Of a stretch of DNA of 64,000 bases, positions 1 to 10,735 are shown piece after piece. The stretch spans positions 1 through 64,000 of the forward strand of contig BMSM01000033.1 in assembly GCA_014649155.1 (NCBI GenBank). The letters run 5' to 3'. The notes below the pieces were generated by a model that saw only the letters and a program-made list of their open reading frames with translations, was not told the DNA's origin and ran no database searches. The first letter of the stretch is position 1; each line of letters starts with the position of its first letter. This stretch comes from Streptomyces griseoviridis. GTDB lineage: Bacteria > Actinomycetota > Actinomycetes > Streptomycetales > Streptomycetaceae. The position numbers were made by a program, and so were the translations under genes.

Positions 1-2559
<2,559 letters not shown>

Positions 2560-2724
2560 CGCAGGGTCTCCACTGGCTGGATCGGGAAGCTTCGACGGCC
2601 GCGGGGGCGGGGCGGGCGGCACGGCCGCGGGGCGAGTCCGCCCGGGGCGGGTCCGGAGCCCCGGCACGGTGTGCGCGCGCCGGGGCGTGTTCACGGTGGG
2701 ACGCGGGTCCCTGTGGGAGGGTCC

Positions 2725-5049
2725 CTAGGAGGGCCTGCGGCGCCCCTTGGGCGGCGGACCGCCGTTCGGGCCTCCGTTCGGGCCGCCGTTCGGGCCTCCG
2801 CTCGGGCCGCCGTTCGGACCGCCGTTCGGACCGCCGTTCGGACCGCCGTTCGGACCGCCGGTGGGGCCATCGCTCGGGGCTCCGTGGAAGCGGGGGCCGC
2901 CGCCCGGCCCGCCGGGTCCCTGCCTCGGTACCGGTCCCGGGCCGCCGGGCATCGGCACCGGGCCGGGCCCCATGCCGGGCACGGGGTGCGGTCCGTGCCC
3001 CATGCCGGGCATCGGTCCACCGACGTACACCGGACCACCGGGACCGCCAGGGCCACCGGGACCGCCAGGGCCACCGGGACCGCCAGGGCCACCAGGGCCG
3101 TGGTGGCCGCCCGGACCGGTGATTCCGGCCGGTTCGGCGGGCCGGGCGGCGGACTCGTCGCGTTCCGGGCCGGCGCCGTTCTTCGACTGTCCCGCGAACT
3201 GCGTACGGTACAGCTCGGCGTAGAGACCGCCCGAGGCGAGGAGTTCCTCGTGCGTGCCCTTCTCCTTCACCTGTCCCTCGTCGATGACGAGGATCTGGTC
3301 GGCGTCCCGGATCGTGGACAGCCGGTGGGCGATGACCAGGGACGTCCGGCCCTTCAGCGCGGTGCTCAGGGCCAGTTGGACGGCCGCCTCCGACTCGGAG
3401 TCGAGGTGGGCGGTGGCCTCGTCGAGGACGACGACCGGCGGGGCCTTGAGCAGCAGCCGGGCCATCGCGATGCGCTGCTTCTCGCCGCCGGAGAGCCGGT
3501 AGCCGCGGTCGCCGACCACCGTGTCGAAGCCGTCGGGCAGCGAGGCGACGAGGTCGTAGATCTGCGCGGCCCGGCAGGCGTCGATCAGGTCCTGCTCGAC
3601 GGCGTCGGGGCGGGCGTACATGAGGTTCTGGCGGATCGTCGTGTGGAAGAGGTGGGCGTCCTGGGTGACCATGCCGACGGTGTCGAGCAGGGAGTCCAGG
3701 GTGACGTCCCGCAGGTCCTGGCCGCCGATGCGGACGGTTCCCTCGTTGGGGTCGTACAGCCGCGGCACCAGATGGGTGATGGTCGTCTTGCCCGCCCCGG
3801 AGCGGCCGACCAGCGCGGTGAGTTTCCCGGCCGGCGCGGTGAAGCTCAGGTTGCGCAGGACCCAGGCGTCGCCCGCGCGTTCGGGCATCGGAAGGGCGAT
3901 GGATTCCAGGGAGGCCAGGGAGACGTCGGCGGCGTTCGGGTAGCGGAACGACACGTTGTCGAACTCGATGTCCGTGGCCCCGCCGACCGGTACCGCGTCC
4001 GGCTTCTGGGCGATGAGCGGTTCCAGGTCGAGGACCTCGAAGAGCCGGTCGAAGCTGACCAGCGTGTTCATCACGTCCGCCTGGGCGTTGGCGAGCTGGC
4101 CGAGCGGCTGCATCAGGCGGGTCAGGAGGGTGGCCAGGGCCACCAGGGTGCCCAGCTGGATGGTGGCCTGGACGACCAGGTGGCCGCCGACTCCGTACAC
4201 CGCGGCGGTCGCCAGTGAGCTGACCAGCATGGTGGACAGGAACAGCAGCTTCATGTGGACGGAGGTGCGGACACCGACGTCGCGGCTGCGGCCCGCCAGT
4301 CCGGAGAACTCGCCGGACTCGCGGTCGGGCCGGCCGTAGAGCTTCGCGAGGAGCGCGCCGGTGACGTTGAACCGCTCGTGCATCATCGAGCCCATCTCGG
4401 CGTTGATCTGCATGTGCCGGCGCATGAGACGCTGCATGCGCCGTCCGATGATCCTGCCGGGCAGGATGAAGAACGGCGCGAGCAGCAGGGCTACGAGCGT
4501 GATGAGCCACGACAGGTAGACCATCGTGACGAGGACGAACGTCAGCGTGAGCGCGGCGGAGACGACGGTGGAGAGCAGTGAGGTGAGTGCCGCCTGCGCT
4601 CCCATCACGTCGGTGTTGAGCCGGCTGACGAGGGCCCCGGTCTGGGCGCGGGTGAAGAACGCCAGCGGCTGGCGCTGTACGTGGTCGAACACCTCGGTGC
4701 GCAGGTCGTAGATGAGGCCCTCGCTGACGCGGGCGGAGAGCCACGCCTCCGCGAATCCGAGGAGTCCGGCCACCACCGACAGGGCGGCGACGCCCACGGC
4801 TATCCATACGACGACCGAGGTGTCGCCTTTCATGATGCCGTTGTCGATGAGGTATTTGAACATCAGTGGAATGGCCACCGCGCTGCCCGCGTTCAGCACT
4901 GTGGCGGCCAGGAGAATTCCGATGCTGCGGCGATGCCGCTTGGCGTACGGGATGATGCGTTTTGCCGTGCCGGGCCTTACGTCCTGCTTGGAAAGGGAGG
5001 GGTCAGGTCCGTCCCCCCGTACGATCACCGGTCCTGGGCCACCCATCAT
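2725..5049 (-). CDS. ABC exporter (fused TMD-NBD) with collagen-like Gly/Pro C-terminal tail
   Basis: This is a half-transporter of the lipid/peptide exporter type. The N-terminal membrane domain has about six helices. The ATPase domain has Walker A GRSGAGKTT, signature LSGGEKQR, Walker B VVVLDEATAHLD and a switch His in VIAHRLST. The ATPase ends near base 3190. A further 150 or so residues are low-complexity: first GPGGPGGPGGP triplets, then Met/Pro-rich sequence, then GGPNGGPNGGPN repeats ending in PKGRRRPS. Such a tail is unusual for this family. I placed the start at the second of two adjacent ATGs (5046 and 5049); a GTG at 5055 has a better-spaced GAGG. It lies between mbtH and the NRPS on the same strand, so export of, or resistance to, the peptide product is likely. 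Confidence 0.88.
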   Translation of the reverse strand: MMGGPGPVIVRGDGPDPSLSKQDVRPGTAKRIIPYAKRHRRSIGILLAATVLNAGSAVAIPLMFKYLIDNGIMKGDTSVVVWIAVGVAALSVVAGLLGFAEAWLSARVSEGLIYDLRTEVFDHVQRQPLAFFTRAQTGALVSRLNTDVMGAQAALTSLLSTVVSAALTLTFVLVTMVYLSWLITLVALLLAPFFILPGRIIGRRMQRLMRRHMQINAEMGSMMHERFNVTGALLAKLYGRPDRESGEFSGLAGRSRDVGVRTSVHMKLLFLSTMLVSSLATAAVYGVGGHLVVQATIQLGTLVALATLLTRLMQPLGQLANAQADVMNTLVSFDRLFEVLDLEPLIAQKPDAVPVGGATDIEFDNVSFRYPNAADVSLASLESIALPMPERAGDAWVLRNLSFTAPAGKLTALVGRSGAGKTTITHLVPRLYDPNEGTVRIGGQDLRDVTLDSLLDTVGMVTQDAHLFHTTIRQNLMYARPDAVEQDLIDACRAAQIYDLVASLPDGFDTVVGDRGYRLSGGEKQRIAMARLLLKAPPVVVLDEATAHLDSESEAAVQLALSTALKGRTSLVIAHRLSTIRDADQILVIDEGQVKEKGTHEELLASGGLYAELYRTQFAGQSKNGAGPERDESAARPAEPAGITGPGGHHGPGGPGGPGGPGGPGGPGGPGGPVYVGGPMPGMGHGPHPVPGMGPGPVPMPGGPGPVPRQGPGGPGGGPRFHGAPSDGPTGGPNGGPNGGPNGGPNGGPSGGPNGGPNGGPNGGPPPKGRRRPS

Positions 5050-5096
5050 GGCCACAGCTACCACCTCTGTCCCGTTGTCTCGCCGGCGGCCTTCGG

Positions 5097-5318
5097 TCAG
5101 TTGACGGCTTGGACGGCGTCCATCCGGTCGGCCAGGCTCTTCGGGCGCATGTCCGTCCAGTTCTTCTCGATGTACGCGATGCAGGCCGCCCGGGTGTCCT
5201 CGCCGAACACGGCCTTCCAGCCGTCCGGCACCTCGGCGAACGCGGGCCAGAGAGAATGCTGATTCTCGTCGTTCACGAGAACGAGAAAGGACGCGTTTTC
5301 ATCGTCGAAAGGATTCAC
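5097..5318 (-). CDS. mbtH: MbtH-like NRPS accessory protein
   Basis: This small 73-residue protein has the complete MbtH signature: NDENQHSLWP, then P-x-GW, a Cys-x-x-Tyr and W-x-DMRPKSL. MbtH-like proteins bind NRPS adenylation domains and help them fold and activate their amino acid. I chose GTG 5318 (protein begins MNPFDDEN) because a GGGAG stands eight bases upstream and family members begin with NPFDD; GTG 5327 is an alternative. It is the first gene of the series mbtH, ABC exporter, NRPS, and a StrR-type box lies about 93 bases before its start. Its presence suggests that the NRPS A domains of this cluster depend on it. Confidence 0.95.
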   Translation of the reverse strand: MNPFDDENASFLVLVNDENQHSLWPAFAEVPDGWKAVFGEDTRAACIAYIEKNWTDMRPKSLADRMDAVQAVN

Positions 5319-5410
5319 TGTGACCACTCCCGTCGGTGGGGTTCACCAAGTGCGTTGCCCACGATAGTGAGCCCCTTCCGGGGCGACAAGCGACGGAATT
5401 ACGGTCCGGT

Positions 5411-5439
5411 GTCCAACTATTCATTATCGGCACTTGGAC
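5411..5439. promoter_or_regulatory. StrR-family activator box 1 (GTCCAA-N17-TTGGAC), upstream of mbtH
   Basis: Perfect 6-bp inverted arms GTCCAA (5411-5416) and TTGGAC (5434-5439) are separated by exactly 17 bases. This matches the box described for StrR and for Bbr of glycopeptide clusters. It sits in the gap between the histidine kinase stop and mbtH, about 93 bp before the mbtH start. It shares the extended forms GTCCAACT and CTTGGACAC with other boxes in this window. The StrR-like gene at 14632-15624 is the natural candidate to bind it. Confidence 0.82.
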
Positions 5440-5454
5440 ACGTGCGGCGGTGAC

Positions 5455-6747
5455 TCAACGCGGCAGGGTGCCGGCCATTTTGGGGTGCTTGCCGGAGAGC
5501 TGATGGCGCTCGGGGAAGACGATGTCGACGACGAGTCCGCCGTCGGTGCCGGCGCGGGCGGTGAGAGCGGCCCCGTGGGCGTCGACGATGGAGCGGACGA
5601 TGGACAGGCCGAGGCCGTGGTGGCCGTCGTCCGCGCTGCGGTCGAGCCGCTGGAAGGGGTGGAAGAGCCGGTCGACCTGGTCCTCGGGGACCTGCTGTCC
5701 GGTGTTGGCGGCGGTGAGGAAGGCGCGTCCGTCACGGGTGCCGACGGTGAGGTCGACCCGGCCGTCGGGGACGTTGTAGGAGAGGGCGTTGTCGAGGAGG
5801 TTGGCCACCAGCCGCCCGACGAGCACCGGGTCGCCTTCGAGGCAGGCGGGGGCGACACGGGCGTCGAGCCGCAGCCCGCGCCGGTCGGCCGCCGGGCGGA
5901 CGGCTTGTACCGCCTCGTCGGCGAGGGCCGCGAGGTCCACCGGCTCGGGCCGGTCCAGGCCGCGTTCGCTGGTGGACAGGAAGAGCAGTGCCTCCAGCAG
6001 GCGTCCTTGCTGTTTGCTGATGGCCAGCAGGCGTTCGAAGTTGGTGCGGAAGGTGTCGACGGTGGGGTCCCGGTCGATGAGGGACTCCTCCAGCAGGGCG
6101 TGTTCCAGCGTCAGCGGGGTGCGCAGTTCGTGGGCGGCGTTGGCGACGAACCGTTTGTGGGAGTCGAGGGCGGTCTCCAGCCGGCCGAGGAGGCCGTCGA
6201 CGGTGTCGGCGAGGTCCTTCAGCTCGTCGCGGGGGCCTTCGACGGCCAGCCGTTCGTGCACGTTGCGGGCGGTGATGCGCTGGATGGTGGTGGTCATGGA
6301 GCGCAGGGGGCGCAGGACGCGTCCGGCGACCACCCAGCCGAGCCAGATGGAGACGACGGAGGTGATCGCCAGGGCGATCACCGCGTTGAACATCAGGTTG
6401 TCGATCATCGCCTGGTGGGTGTGCTCGGCCTGCTGGTGCAGCGCCTCGGCCTGCCGGTCGATGTTCCCCGGGCTGCCGGCGGCGCCGGCGTCGTCGCCCA
6501 TGTAGTGGTGGACCTGCGGGGGCCGGGAGCCGCCGGGCGCGTCCCGGGTGCCGTCGATCAGGATGAGGCTGGTGGTGGTGCCCGCCACCAGCAGGTAGGT
6601 GACGGCGAGCAGGACCGTGCCGGAGACGATGAACAGCGCGCCGTACAGCAGTGTGAGCCGCATGCGCACCTTGCGCGGCTTCAGCAGTGCGGCTGCCCTG
6701 GCTCGGCCGAGGACGTCTGCGGGAAACGAGAACAGCCGCACGGGCAC
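5455..6747 (-). CDS. Sensor histidine kinase
   Basis: This is a membrane sensor kinase of 430 residues. One membrane helix is near residues 33-58 and another is around residues 118-140, with a periplasmic loop rich in Gln and His between them (QAEALHQQAEHTHQAM). A HAMP segment follows. The phosphoacceptor box is FVANAAHELRTPL, with His near residue 205; the N box is LVANLLDNALSYN and the G box is DGHHGLGLSIV. The start is GTG at 6747, three bases after the stop of the response-regulator gene upstream, so the pair is cotranscribed. VanS-like kinases often sit in peptide-antibiotic clusters and may sense product or cell-wall stress, but the ligand cannot be read from the sequence. Confidence 0.92.
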   Translation of the reverse strand: MPVRLFSFPADVLGRARAAALLKPRKVRMRLTLLYGALFIVSGTVLLAVTYLLVAGTTTSLILIDGTRDAPGGSRPPQVHHYMGDDAGAAGSPGNIDRQAEALHQQAEHTHQAMIDNLMFNAVIALAITSVVSIWLGWVVAGRVLRPLRSMTTTIQRITARNVHERLAVEGPRDELKDLADTVDGLLGRLETALDSHKRFVANAAHELRTPLTLEHALLEESLIDRDPTVDTFRTNFERLLAISKQQGRLLEALLFLSTSERGLDRPEPVDLAALADEAVQAVRPAADRRGLRLDARVAPACLEGDPVLVGRLVANLLDNALSYNVPDGRVDLTVGTRDGRAFLTAANTGQQVPEDQVDRLFHPFQRLDRSADDGHHGLGLSIVRSIVDAHGAALTARAGTDGGLVVDIVFPERHQLSGKHPKMAGTLPR

Positions 6748-6748
6748 C

Positions 6749-7402
6749 TCAAATCCGGTACCCGCCGCGGGGTACCGTCTCGATCACGGGCGGGGAACCG
6801 AGTTTGGATCGCAGGCGGTTGATGGTGGTCTTGACGGTGTTGGTGAAGGGGTCGGTGGCCTCGTCCCACACGCGTTCGAGGAGTTCCTCGGTCGGGACGG
6901 GCCTGCCCTGGGCGGCCAGCAGGTATTCCAGGACCGCGAGTTCCTTGGGGTTGAGGGGCAGTCGCCGGCCGGCCCGGGTGGCGAGCCGCTTCGCCGGGTC
7001 GAGCCGCAGGTCGCCGTGGACGAGGACGGGGGGCAGGGCCCGCTGCGGGCGCCGGCCGATGGCCCTGATCCGGGCGATCAGCTCCGGGTAGGCGAAGGGC
7101 TTGGGGAGGTAGTCGTCGGCGCCGAGGTTGAGCCCCTCGACCCGCTCGTCCATGGTGCCGGACGCGGTGAGCATCAGCACGCGCGGCTGGACCGGCTGTT
7201 CGGCGAGGGTGCCGCACACCTCGTCGCCGTGGATGCCGGGCAGGTCCCGGTCGAGCACGACCACGTCGTAGTCGACGACCGAGGTGCTCTCCAGCGCCCG
7301 TTCCCCGTCGTGGACGACGTCGACGGCCATACCCTCGCGGCGCAGCACCCGCGCCACCGAGTCCGCCAGCACGGCATGGTCCTCGACCACCAGTACTCTC
7401 AT
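6749..7402 (-). CDS. OmpR/PhoB-family response regulator
   Basis: This regulator has an N-terminal receiver (MRVLVVEDHAVLADS; phosphoacceptor Asp in VVVLDRDLPGIHGDE; conserved Lys in YLPKPF) and a C-terminal winged helix (LPLNPKELAVLEYLL, then TNTVKTTINRLRSKLG). It has 217 residues when begun at ATG 7402, where the receiver fold starts; a longer frame to 7468 adds residues without domain character. It is the partner of the adjacent kinase. Its place between the exporter and dpg genes suggests that it controls cluster export, resistance or expression, but I see no evidence about its binding sites. Confidence 0.92.
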   Translation of the reverse strand: MRVLVVEDHAVLADSVARVLRREGMAVDVVHDGERALESTSVVDYDVVVLDRDLPGIHGDEVCGTLAEQPVQPRVLMLTASGTMDERVEGLNLGADDYLPKPFAYPELIARIRAIGRRPQRALPPVLVHGDLRLDPAKRLATRAGRRLPLNPKELAVLEYLLAAQGRPVPTEELLERVWDEATDPFTNTVKTTINRLRSKLGSPPVIETVPRGGYRI

Positions 7403-7507
7403 CGTCCGCCCCTCGTGAAGAACTCCGCCGACCGCGACGCTCGCCCTGCGAACTGGCCCTGATGTCACGGGAGTTGTGTCCAGCGGAACAGGGTATCGCC
7501 GCAGTGC

Positions 7508-8311
7508 TCAGTTCCGTGTGAAGAATGCGGTGATGATCTCGTTGACGGCGTCGGGTTTTTCGAGACAGCCGTAATGACCGCAGCCCGGTATTTCCGCGTA
7601 GGCGGCTCCCGGAATGTGCCGGGCGAGTTCCCGTACGAGTGCGGGGCGGGCGATGAGATCGTCCCGGAAGCCGATGACCTGGCAGGGGACGGTGATCCGC
7701 CGGTAGGCGGGCAGGCGGTCGCCGATCAGCTGGAGGCCGAGCTGGCCGCGGACCGCGGCGGGCGAGGGGGGCGACAGTTCGAGGACCGACAGCCAGTCCT
7801 GGAGCTGTTCCTCGTCGTTGAGGGTGTCCGGGGAGAGGTTCTGCAGGGCCTGGACGTAGGCGGCGTAGCGCGCGGGGAGGGTGATGCCGCTGTCCGCGAG
7901 GGCGAGGTCGGCGGCGGACATGGCGGTGATCAGGGCGTCCGCCCGGCCGCAGGAGGCGATGAGCACCGCCTGGCTGACCAGGTCGGGCCGGGCCAGGAGC
8001 AGTTCCTGCACGATGATCCCGCCGAGGGAGAAGCCGACGACGCGGCAGGGCCCGGCGTCCAGGTGGGTGATGAGCGCGGCGACGTCGGCCGCCATGTCGT
8101 CGAGGGTGAAGCCCTCTTCGCACAGGTCGGTCGGCGGGATGCCGCGGTTGTCGACGGTGACGACCCGGTAGCCGGCGGCCTTGAGGGCGGGTACCTGGTG
8201 GGCGCGCCAGATCCGGCCGGGGGCCGCGGTACCCGTGATCATGACGACGGGCTCGCCGGAGCCGTGGTCGTCGTAGCCGAGGTTGATTCCGTTGACGTGC
8301 GCCACCGGCAT
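7508..8311 (-). CDS. Alpha/beta-hydrolase
   Basis: This 267-residue protein has the alpha/beta-hydrolase fold: an oxyanion region near TGTAAPGRIW, strand VVTVDNRG, nucleophile elbow VGFSLGGII (Ser near residue 95), an acidic residue in VIGFRDDLIA and the catalytic His in IPGCGHYGCLEKP. The length and motif order fit a soluble esterase or a proofreading thioesterase. It lies just downstream of the short Ala-rich gene and dpgC on the same strand, so it probably belongs to the Dpg operon. It may hydrolyse a CoA or carrier-bound intermediate; the substrate is unknown. Confidence 0.85.
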   Translation of the reverse strand: MPVAHVNGINLGYDDHGSGEPVVMITGTAAPGRIWRAHQVPALKAAGYRVVTVDNRGIPPTDLCEEGFTLDDMAADVAALITHLDAGPCRVVGFSLGGIIVQELLLARPDLVSQAVLIASCGRADALITAMSAADLALADSGITLPARYAAYVQALQNLSPDTLNDEEQLQDWLSVLELSPPSPAAVRGQLGLQLIGDRLPAYRRITVPCQVIGFRDDLIARPALVRELARHIPGAAYAEIPGCGHYGCLEKPDAVNEIITAFFTRN

Positions 8312-8323
8312 CGGGCGGCCCCC

Positions 8324-8776
8324 TCACTGTCGCTGTCGGATACGGAAGATGTCGGAGATCCCGGGAGTCCCGTCAGCCCGGGCCACGGCAGCCCTGTCGA
8401 CGCCCGTCACGGCAGCTCCGGCAGCCCCGGCCACCGCGGTCCCGGCAGCTCCGGCAGCCCTGTCGACGCCCGTCACGGCAGCTCCGGCAGCCCCGGCCGC
8501 CGCGGGCCCGGCAGCAGGAGGGCCGCCCCCGTCCGCCCCGGCGCCCTCACGCGCCTCCCGGCCCTCGCGGCGCCGGCACTCCCCCCACGGAGCGACGGCG
8601 GTGAACGCCTCCGCGAGCAGCGTGCCGACCGAGGCGAGGGCGGGCTGGTCGACCCGCGGGGCCCGGGGCGCCGGGCCGCCGGGCGGTGGCCCCGCGCAGA
8701 CCCGGCCGGCGCCGGGGACCAGCCCGAGCCACGCCTCGGGCGGGCCGGGCCGCGTCCCCGGGCCGGCCGGGCTCAT
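8324..8776 (-). CDS. Ala-rich hypothetical protein, translationally coupled to dpgC
   Basis: This open frame begins at ATG 8776, overlapping the dpgC stop by four bases (ATGA), and codes for 150 residues. I do not recognise it. The first 65 residues contain LGLVPGAGRV and DQPALASVGTLLAEAFTAVAPWG. The rest is Ala/Gly-rich and includes a 22-residue tandem duplication around AAGAAGAAVTGVDRA, mirrored by a 66-bp DNA repeat. It occupies the place where dpgD, the second enoyl-CoA hydratase of glycopeptide clusters, is often found, but it is far too short for one and shows no crotonase core. It may be a degraded gene or a small new protein. Confidence 0.5.
   Translation of the reverse strand: MSPAGPGTRPGPPEAWLGLVPGAGRVCAGPPPGGPAPRAPRVDQPALASVGTLLAEAFTAVAPWGECRRREGREAREGAGADGGGPPAAGPAAAGAAGAAVTGVDRAAGAAGTAVAGAAGAAVTGVDRAAVARADGTPGISDIFRIRQRQ
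8387..8518. repeat. 66-bp tandem duplication inside the Ala-rich gene
   Basis: Two nearly identical 66-bp copies (8387-8452 and 8453-8518) lie head to tail and differ at only a few positions near their ends. The period is a multiple of three, so the frame is kept and a 22-residue unit is duplicated in the encoded protein. Confidence 0.85.
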
Positions 8777-10059
8777 GCCGTGCGTCCCGCGAACCGGCCG
8801 ACCTTGGTGATGACGTCCTCGCCGTACAGGCGCAGCGCCTGCTGGAGGGCGAACTCCGCGATGTACCGGCGGAACTCCTCCGGCGGTTCCTCCGCGGCGT
8901 TCAGCATGTGCCGGTTGGCGACGACGGCGGGGCTCTTGAGCCGGGCCGCGCCGCGCTCGACGGCCGCGTCCAGGTCCTCGGGTTCGACGACCTCGTCGAC
9001 CAGGTGCCGGGCGTCCGGTTCGGCGGCCCACAGGCGGCGGCCGCCGAGGATCACCTGGCGGGAGATCCGCGGTCCGGTGTACCGGCCGAGCCGGAAGTTG
9101 CCGGCGCCGGGCACGATGCCCTCGCGGGCCGCCGGCAGCGTGAGGTAGGCGTCCGAGGCGGCCAGGACGAGGTCGCAGGCGAGCAGCACCTGCATGCCGC
9201 CGCCGATGGCGAAGGTGTCGACCGCGGCGATCCACGGCTTCTCGACGGTACGTGAGTGCCAGGAACCGTCGTGGTCGACGAAGAGCCCGGCGATCATCTT
9301 GCGGAGGTAGCCGGTCTCGCGGCGCAGCAGGAACCCGGTGAGGGAGATGTCGCCGGCGTGCAGCGCCTTGAGGTTGATGCCGGCGCTGAACACCCGTTTC
9401 CCCTGGTAGCGGGGGTGGGACATGGTGCCGCCGCGGAGGACGGCCACCTGGACCCCGGGGTCGAGCAGGGCCAGGTCGACGGCGGTCTCCATGTCGTCGA
9501 CCTGCTGTTCGTCCTCGGCGTTCAGGCAGTCGTCCCGGCACAGGGTCAGGTGCGCGGTGCCGTCCCGTCGTTCGAGGAGCACCGAGCGGGTGCGCAGGAC
9601 GCCGGTGCGCAGGAACTCCGGGAGCAGGTCCAGGGCCCGGTCGGTGGGCCGCAGCATGGTGTCGAGCAGGTGCGGACCGGCGTACGGCGACCGGAGCACC
9701 GCGCGCAGGAAGATCCCCTGGTCGATCTCCCAGCCCTCCTTGTCGGCCTGGCGCCGGCCGCGGTCGGCGGCCATGTGCTCGGCGCCCGGCACCAGGCCGG
9801 GGAAGCGGGCCGCCGCCGCGTCGAGGAGCTCTCCGAGGCGCAGCCCGCCGGTGTCCTCGGTGAGCCGCCGGTACACGGGGTCCGCGTACCGGTCCAGGTA
9901 GGACGTCCGCAGGGCGCGGGCGGCGTTCTTCGCGGCGGCGATCTCGGCGCGCTGCTCCTCGGTGCGCCGGGCGGGTCCGGGCAGCGTCGCGACGAGCTTG
10001 TCGACGTGGGTGTCCGCCTCCCGCGCCTCCGGCCAGAGCGGCGGGGCGGCGGCCGTCAC
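8773..10059 (-). CDS. dpgC: DpgC, 3,5-dihydroxyphenylacetyl-CoA 1,2-dioxygenase
   Basis: DpgC is the cofactor-free crotonase-fold oxygenase that turns 3,5-dihydroxyphenylacetyl-CoA into 3,5-dihydroxyphenylglyoxylate. The 428-residue product has a helical N-terminal domain (PARRTEEQRAEIAAAKNAARALR) followed by the crotonase core with KRVFSAGINLKALHAGDIS, the long RRETGYLRKMIAGL helix, KPWIAAVDTFAIGGGMQVLLACD and REGIVPGAGNFRL, all characteristic of DpgC. GTG 10059 overlaps the dpgB stop (GTGA), which fixes the start and indicates translational coupling. The operon order is hpgT, dpgA, dpgB, dpgC. It provides the keto acid that HpgT transaminates to Dpg. Confidence 0.95.
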   Translation of the reverse strand: MTAAAPPLWPEAREADTHVDKLVATLPGPARRTEEQRAEIAAAKNAARALRTSYLDRYADPVYRRLTEDTGGLRLGELLDAAAARFPGLVPGAEHMAADRGRRQADKEGWEIDQGIFLRAVLRSPYAGPHLLDTMLRPTDRALDLLPEFLRTGVLRTRSVLLERRDGTAHLTLCRDDCLNAEDEQQVDDMETAVDLALLDPGVQVAVLRGGTMSHPRYQGKRVFSAGINLKALHAGDISLTGFLLRRETGYLRKMIAGLFVDHDGSWHSRTVEKPWIAAVDTFAIGGGMQVLLACDLVLAASDAYLTLPAAREGIVPGAGNFRLGRYTGPRISRQVILGGRRLWAAEPDARHLVDEVVEPEDLDAAVERGAARLKSPAVVANRHMLNAAEEPPEEFRRYIAEFALQQALRLYGEDVITKVGRFAGRTA

Positions 10060-10721
10060 GAGGCCGCCTCCCGGGCGGTGCCGCGCAGGGCCCGGTCGCA
10101 GGCGGCCAGGTGCGGGCCGAGGGCGTCCTCGAAGGAGGTGCTCGCGGCGTCGAAGAGCAGTTGCCGCCGGATCGCCAGCTCCTTGCCGGACAGGCCGCTG
10201 GTGAGGCCGGCCACGGCGGCGACGGCCGCGGCGGGGTCGTCGACCAGGTCGTCGGCGAGGCCGAGGCGCAGCGCCTCGGGCCCTTCGACCGGGAGCCCGA
10301 ACAGCACCGCGCGGCGGACGCCCGCCGGGCCGGCGAGCTGGACCAGCCGGTAGCCGGCCATGCCGGGCCAGGTGGTGCCGGCGGCGTCGCGGGCGACGAG
10401 CAGCCGCGCGCCGGGGGTCACCGCGCGGACGTCGGCGGCCAGGAACACGTCGAGCGCCGGGCCGCCGCACTCGCCGTCGGCCACCGCGACGGTGGCCACG
10501 GGCAGCCGTTCCAGCCGGCGCAGCACCCGCTCCCACTTGCTGACCAGCATCACGTCGAGCCCGCCGGTCCAGTCGCCGGACGGGGTTCCCGTGGCGTGGA
10601 CGGCGAGGGGGCCGTGGGCGTCCTGGTCCTCGGCGCGGTCGCACACGTCCTGGACGGCCTTGACGGTCGCCGCCGTCAGCGGCTCGCTCCCGTCGACCGT
10701 GAGCGTCAGCGCCTCGCTCAT
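10056..10721 (-). CDS. dpgB: DpgB, enoyl-CoA hydratase-like partner of the Dpg synthase
   Basis: This is a short crotonase-superfamily protein (221 residues from ATG 10721). It has VATVAVADGECGGPALDVFLAADVRAVTPGARL in the crotonase core, with weakened oxyanion-loop residues as in other DpgB proteins. DpgB works with the type III synthase DpgA to complete dehydration and aromatisation to 3,5-dihydroxyphenylacetyl-CoA. ATG 10721 is preceded by a GAGG and gives the natural beginning MSEALTLTVDG; a GTG at 10742 that overlaps the dpgA stop is an alternative. Its 3' end overlaps dpgC. No separate dpgD was found in the window. Confidence 0.9.
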   Translation of the reverse strand: MSEALTLTVDGSEPLTAATVKAVQDVCDRAEDQDAHGPLAVHATGTPSGDWTGGLDVMLVSKWERVLRRLERLPVATVAVADGECGGPALDVFLAADVRAVTPGARLLVARDAAGTTWPGMAGYRLVQLAGPAGVRRAVLFGLPVEGPEALRLGLADDLVDDPAAAVAAVAGLTSGLSGKELAIRRQLLFDAASTSFEDALGPHLAACDRALRGTAREAAS

Positions 10722-10735
10722 CGCGCTCGCCGGCC

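Noticed and set aside
2730..3110. The repeated Gly-Pro coding region as a CRISPR or structural repeat array
   Set aside because: The repeats are in frame, directly adjacent without spacers, and encode the tail of the ABC exporter.
8324..8776. The small Ala-rich gene as a dpgD remnant, because of LGLVPGAGRV
   Set aside because: The likeness to the crotonase LG-x-x-PGAG segment covers only ten residues, and nothing else of a crotonase is present.
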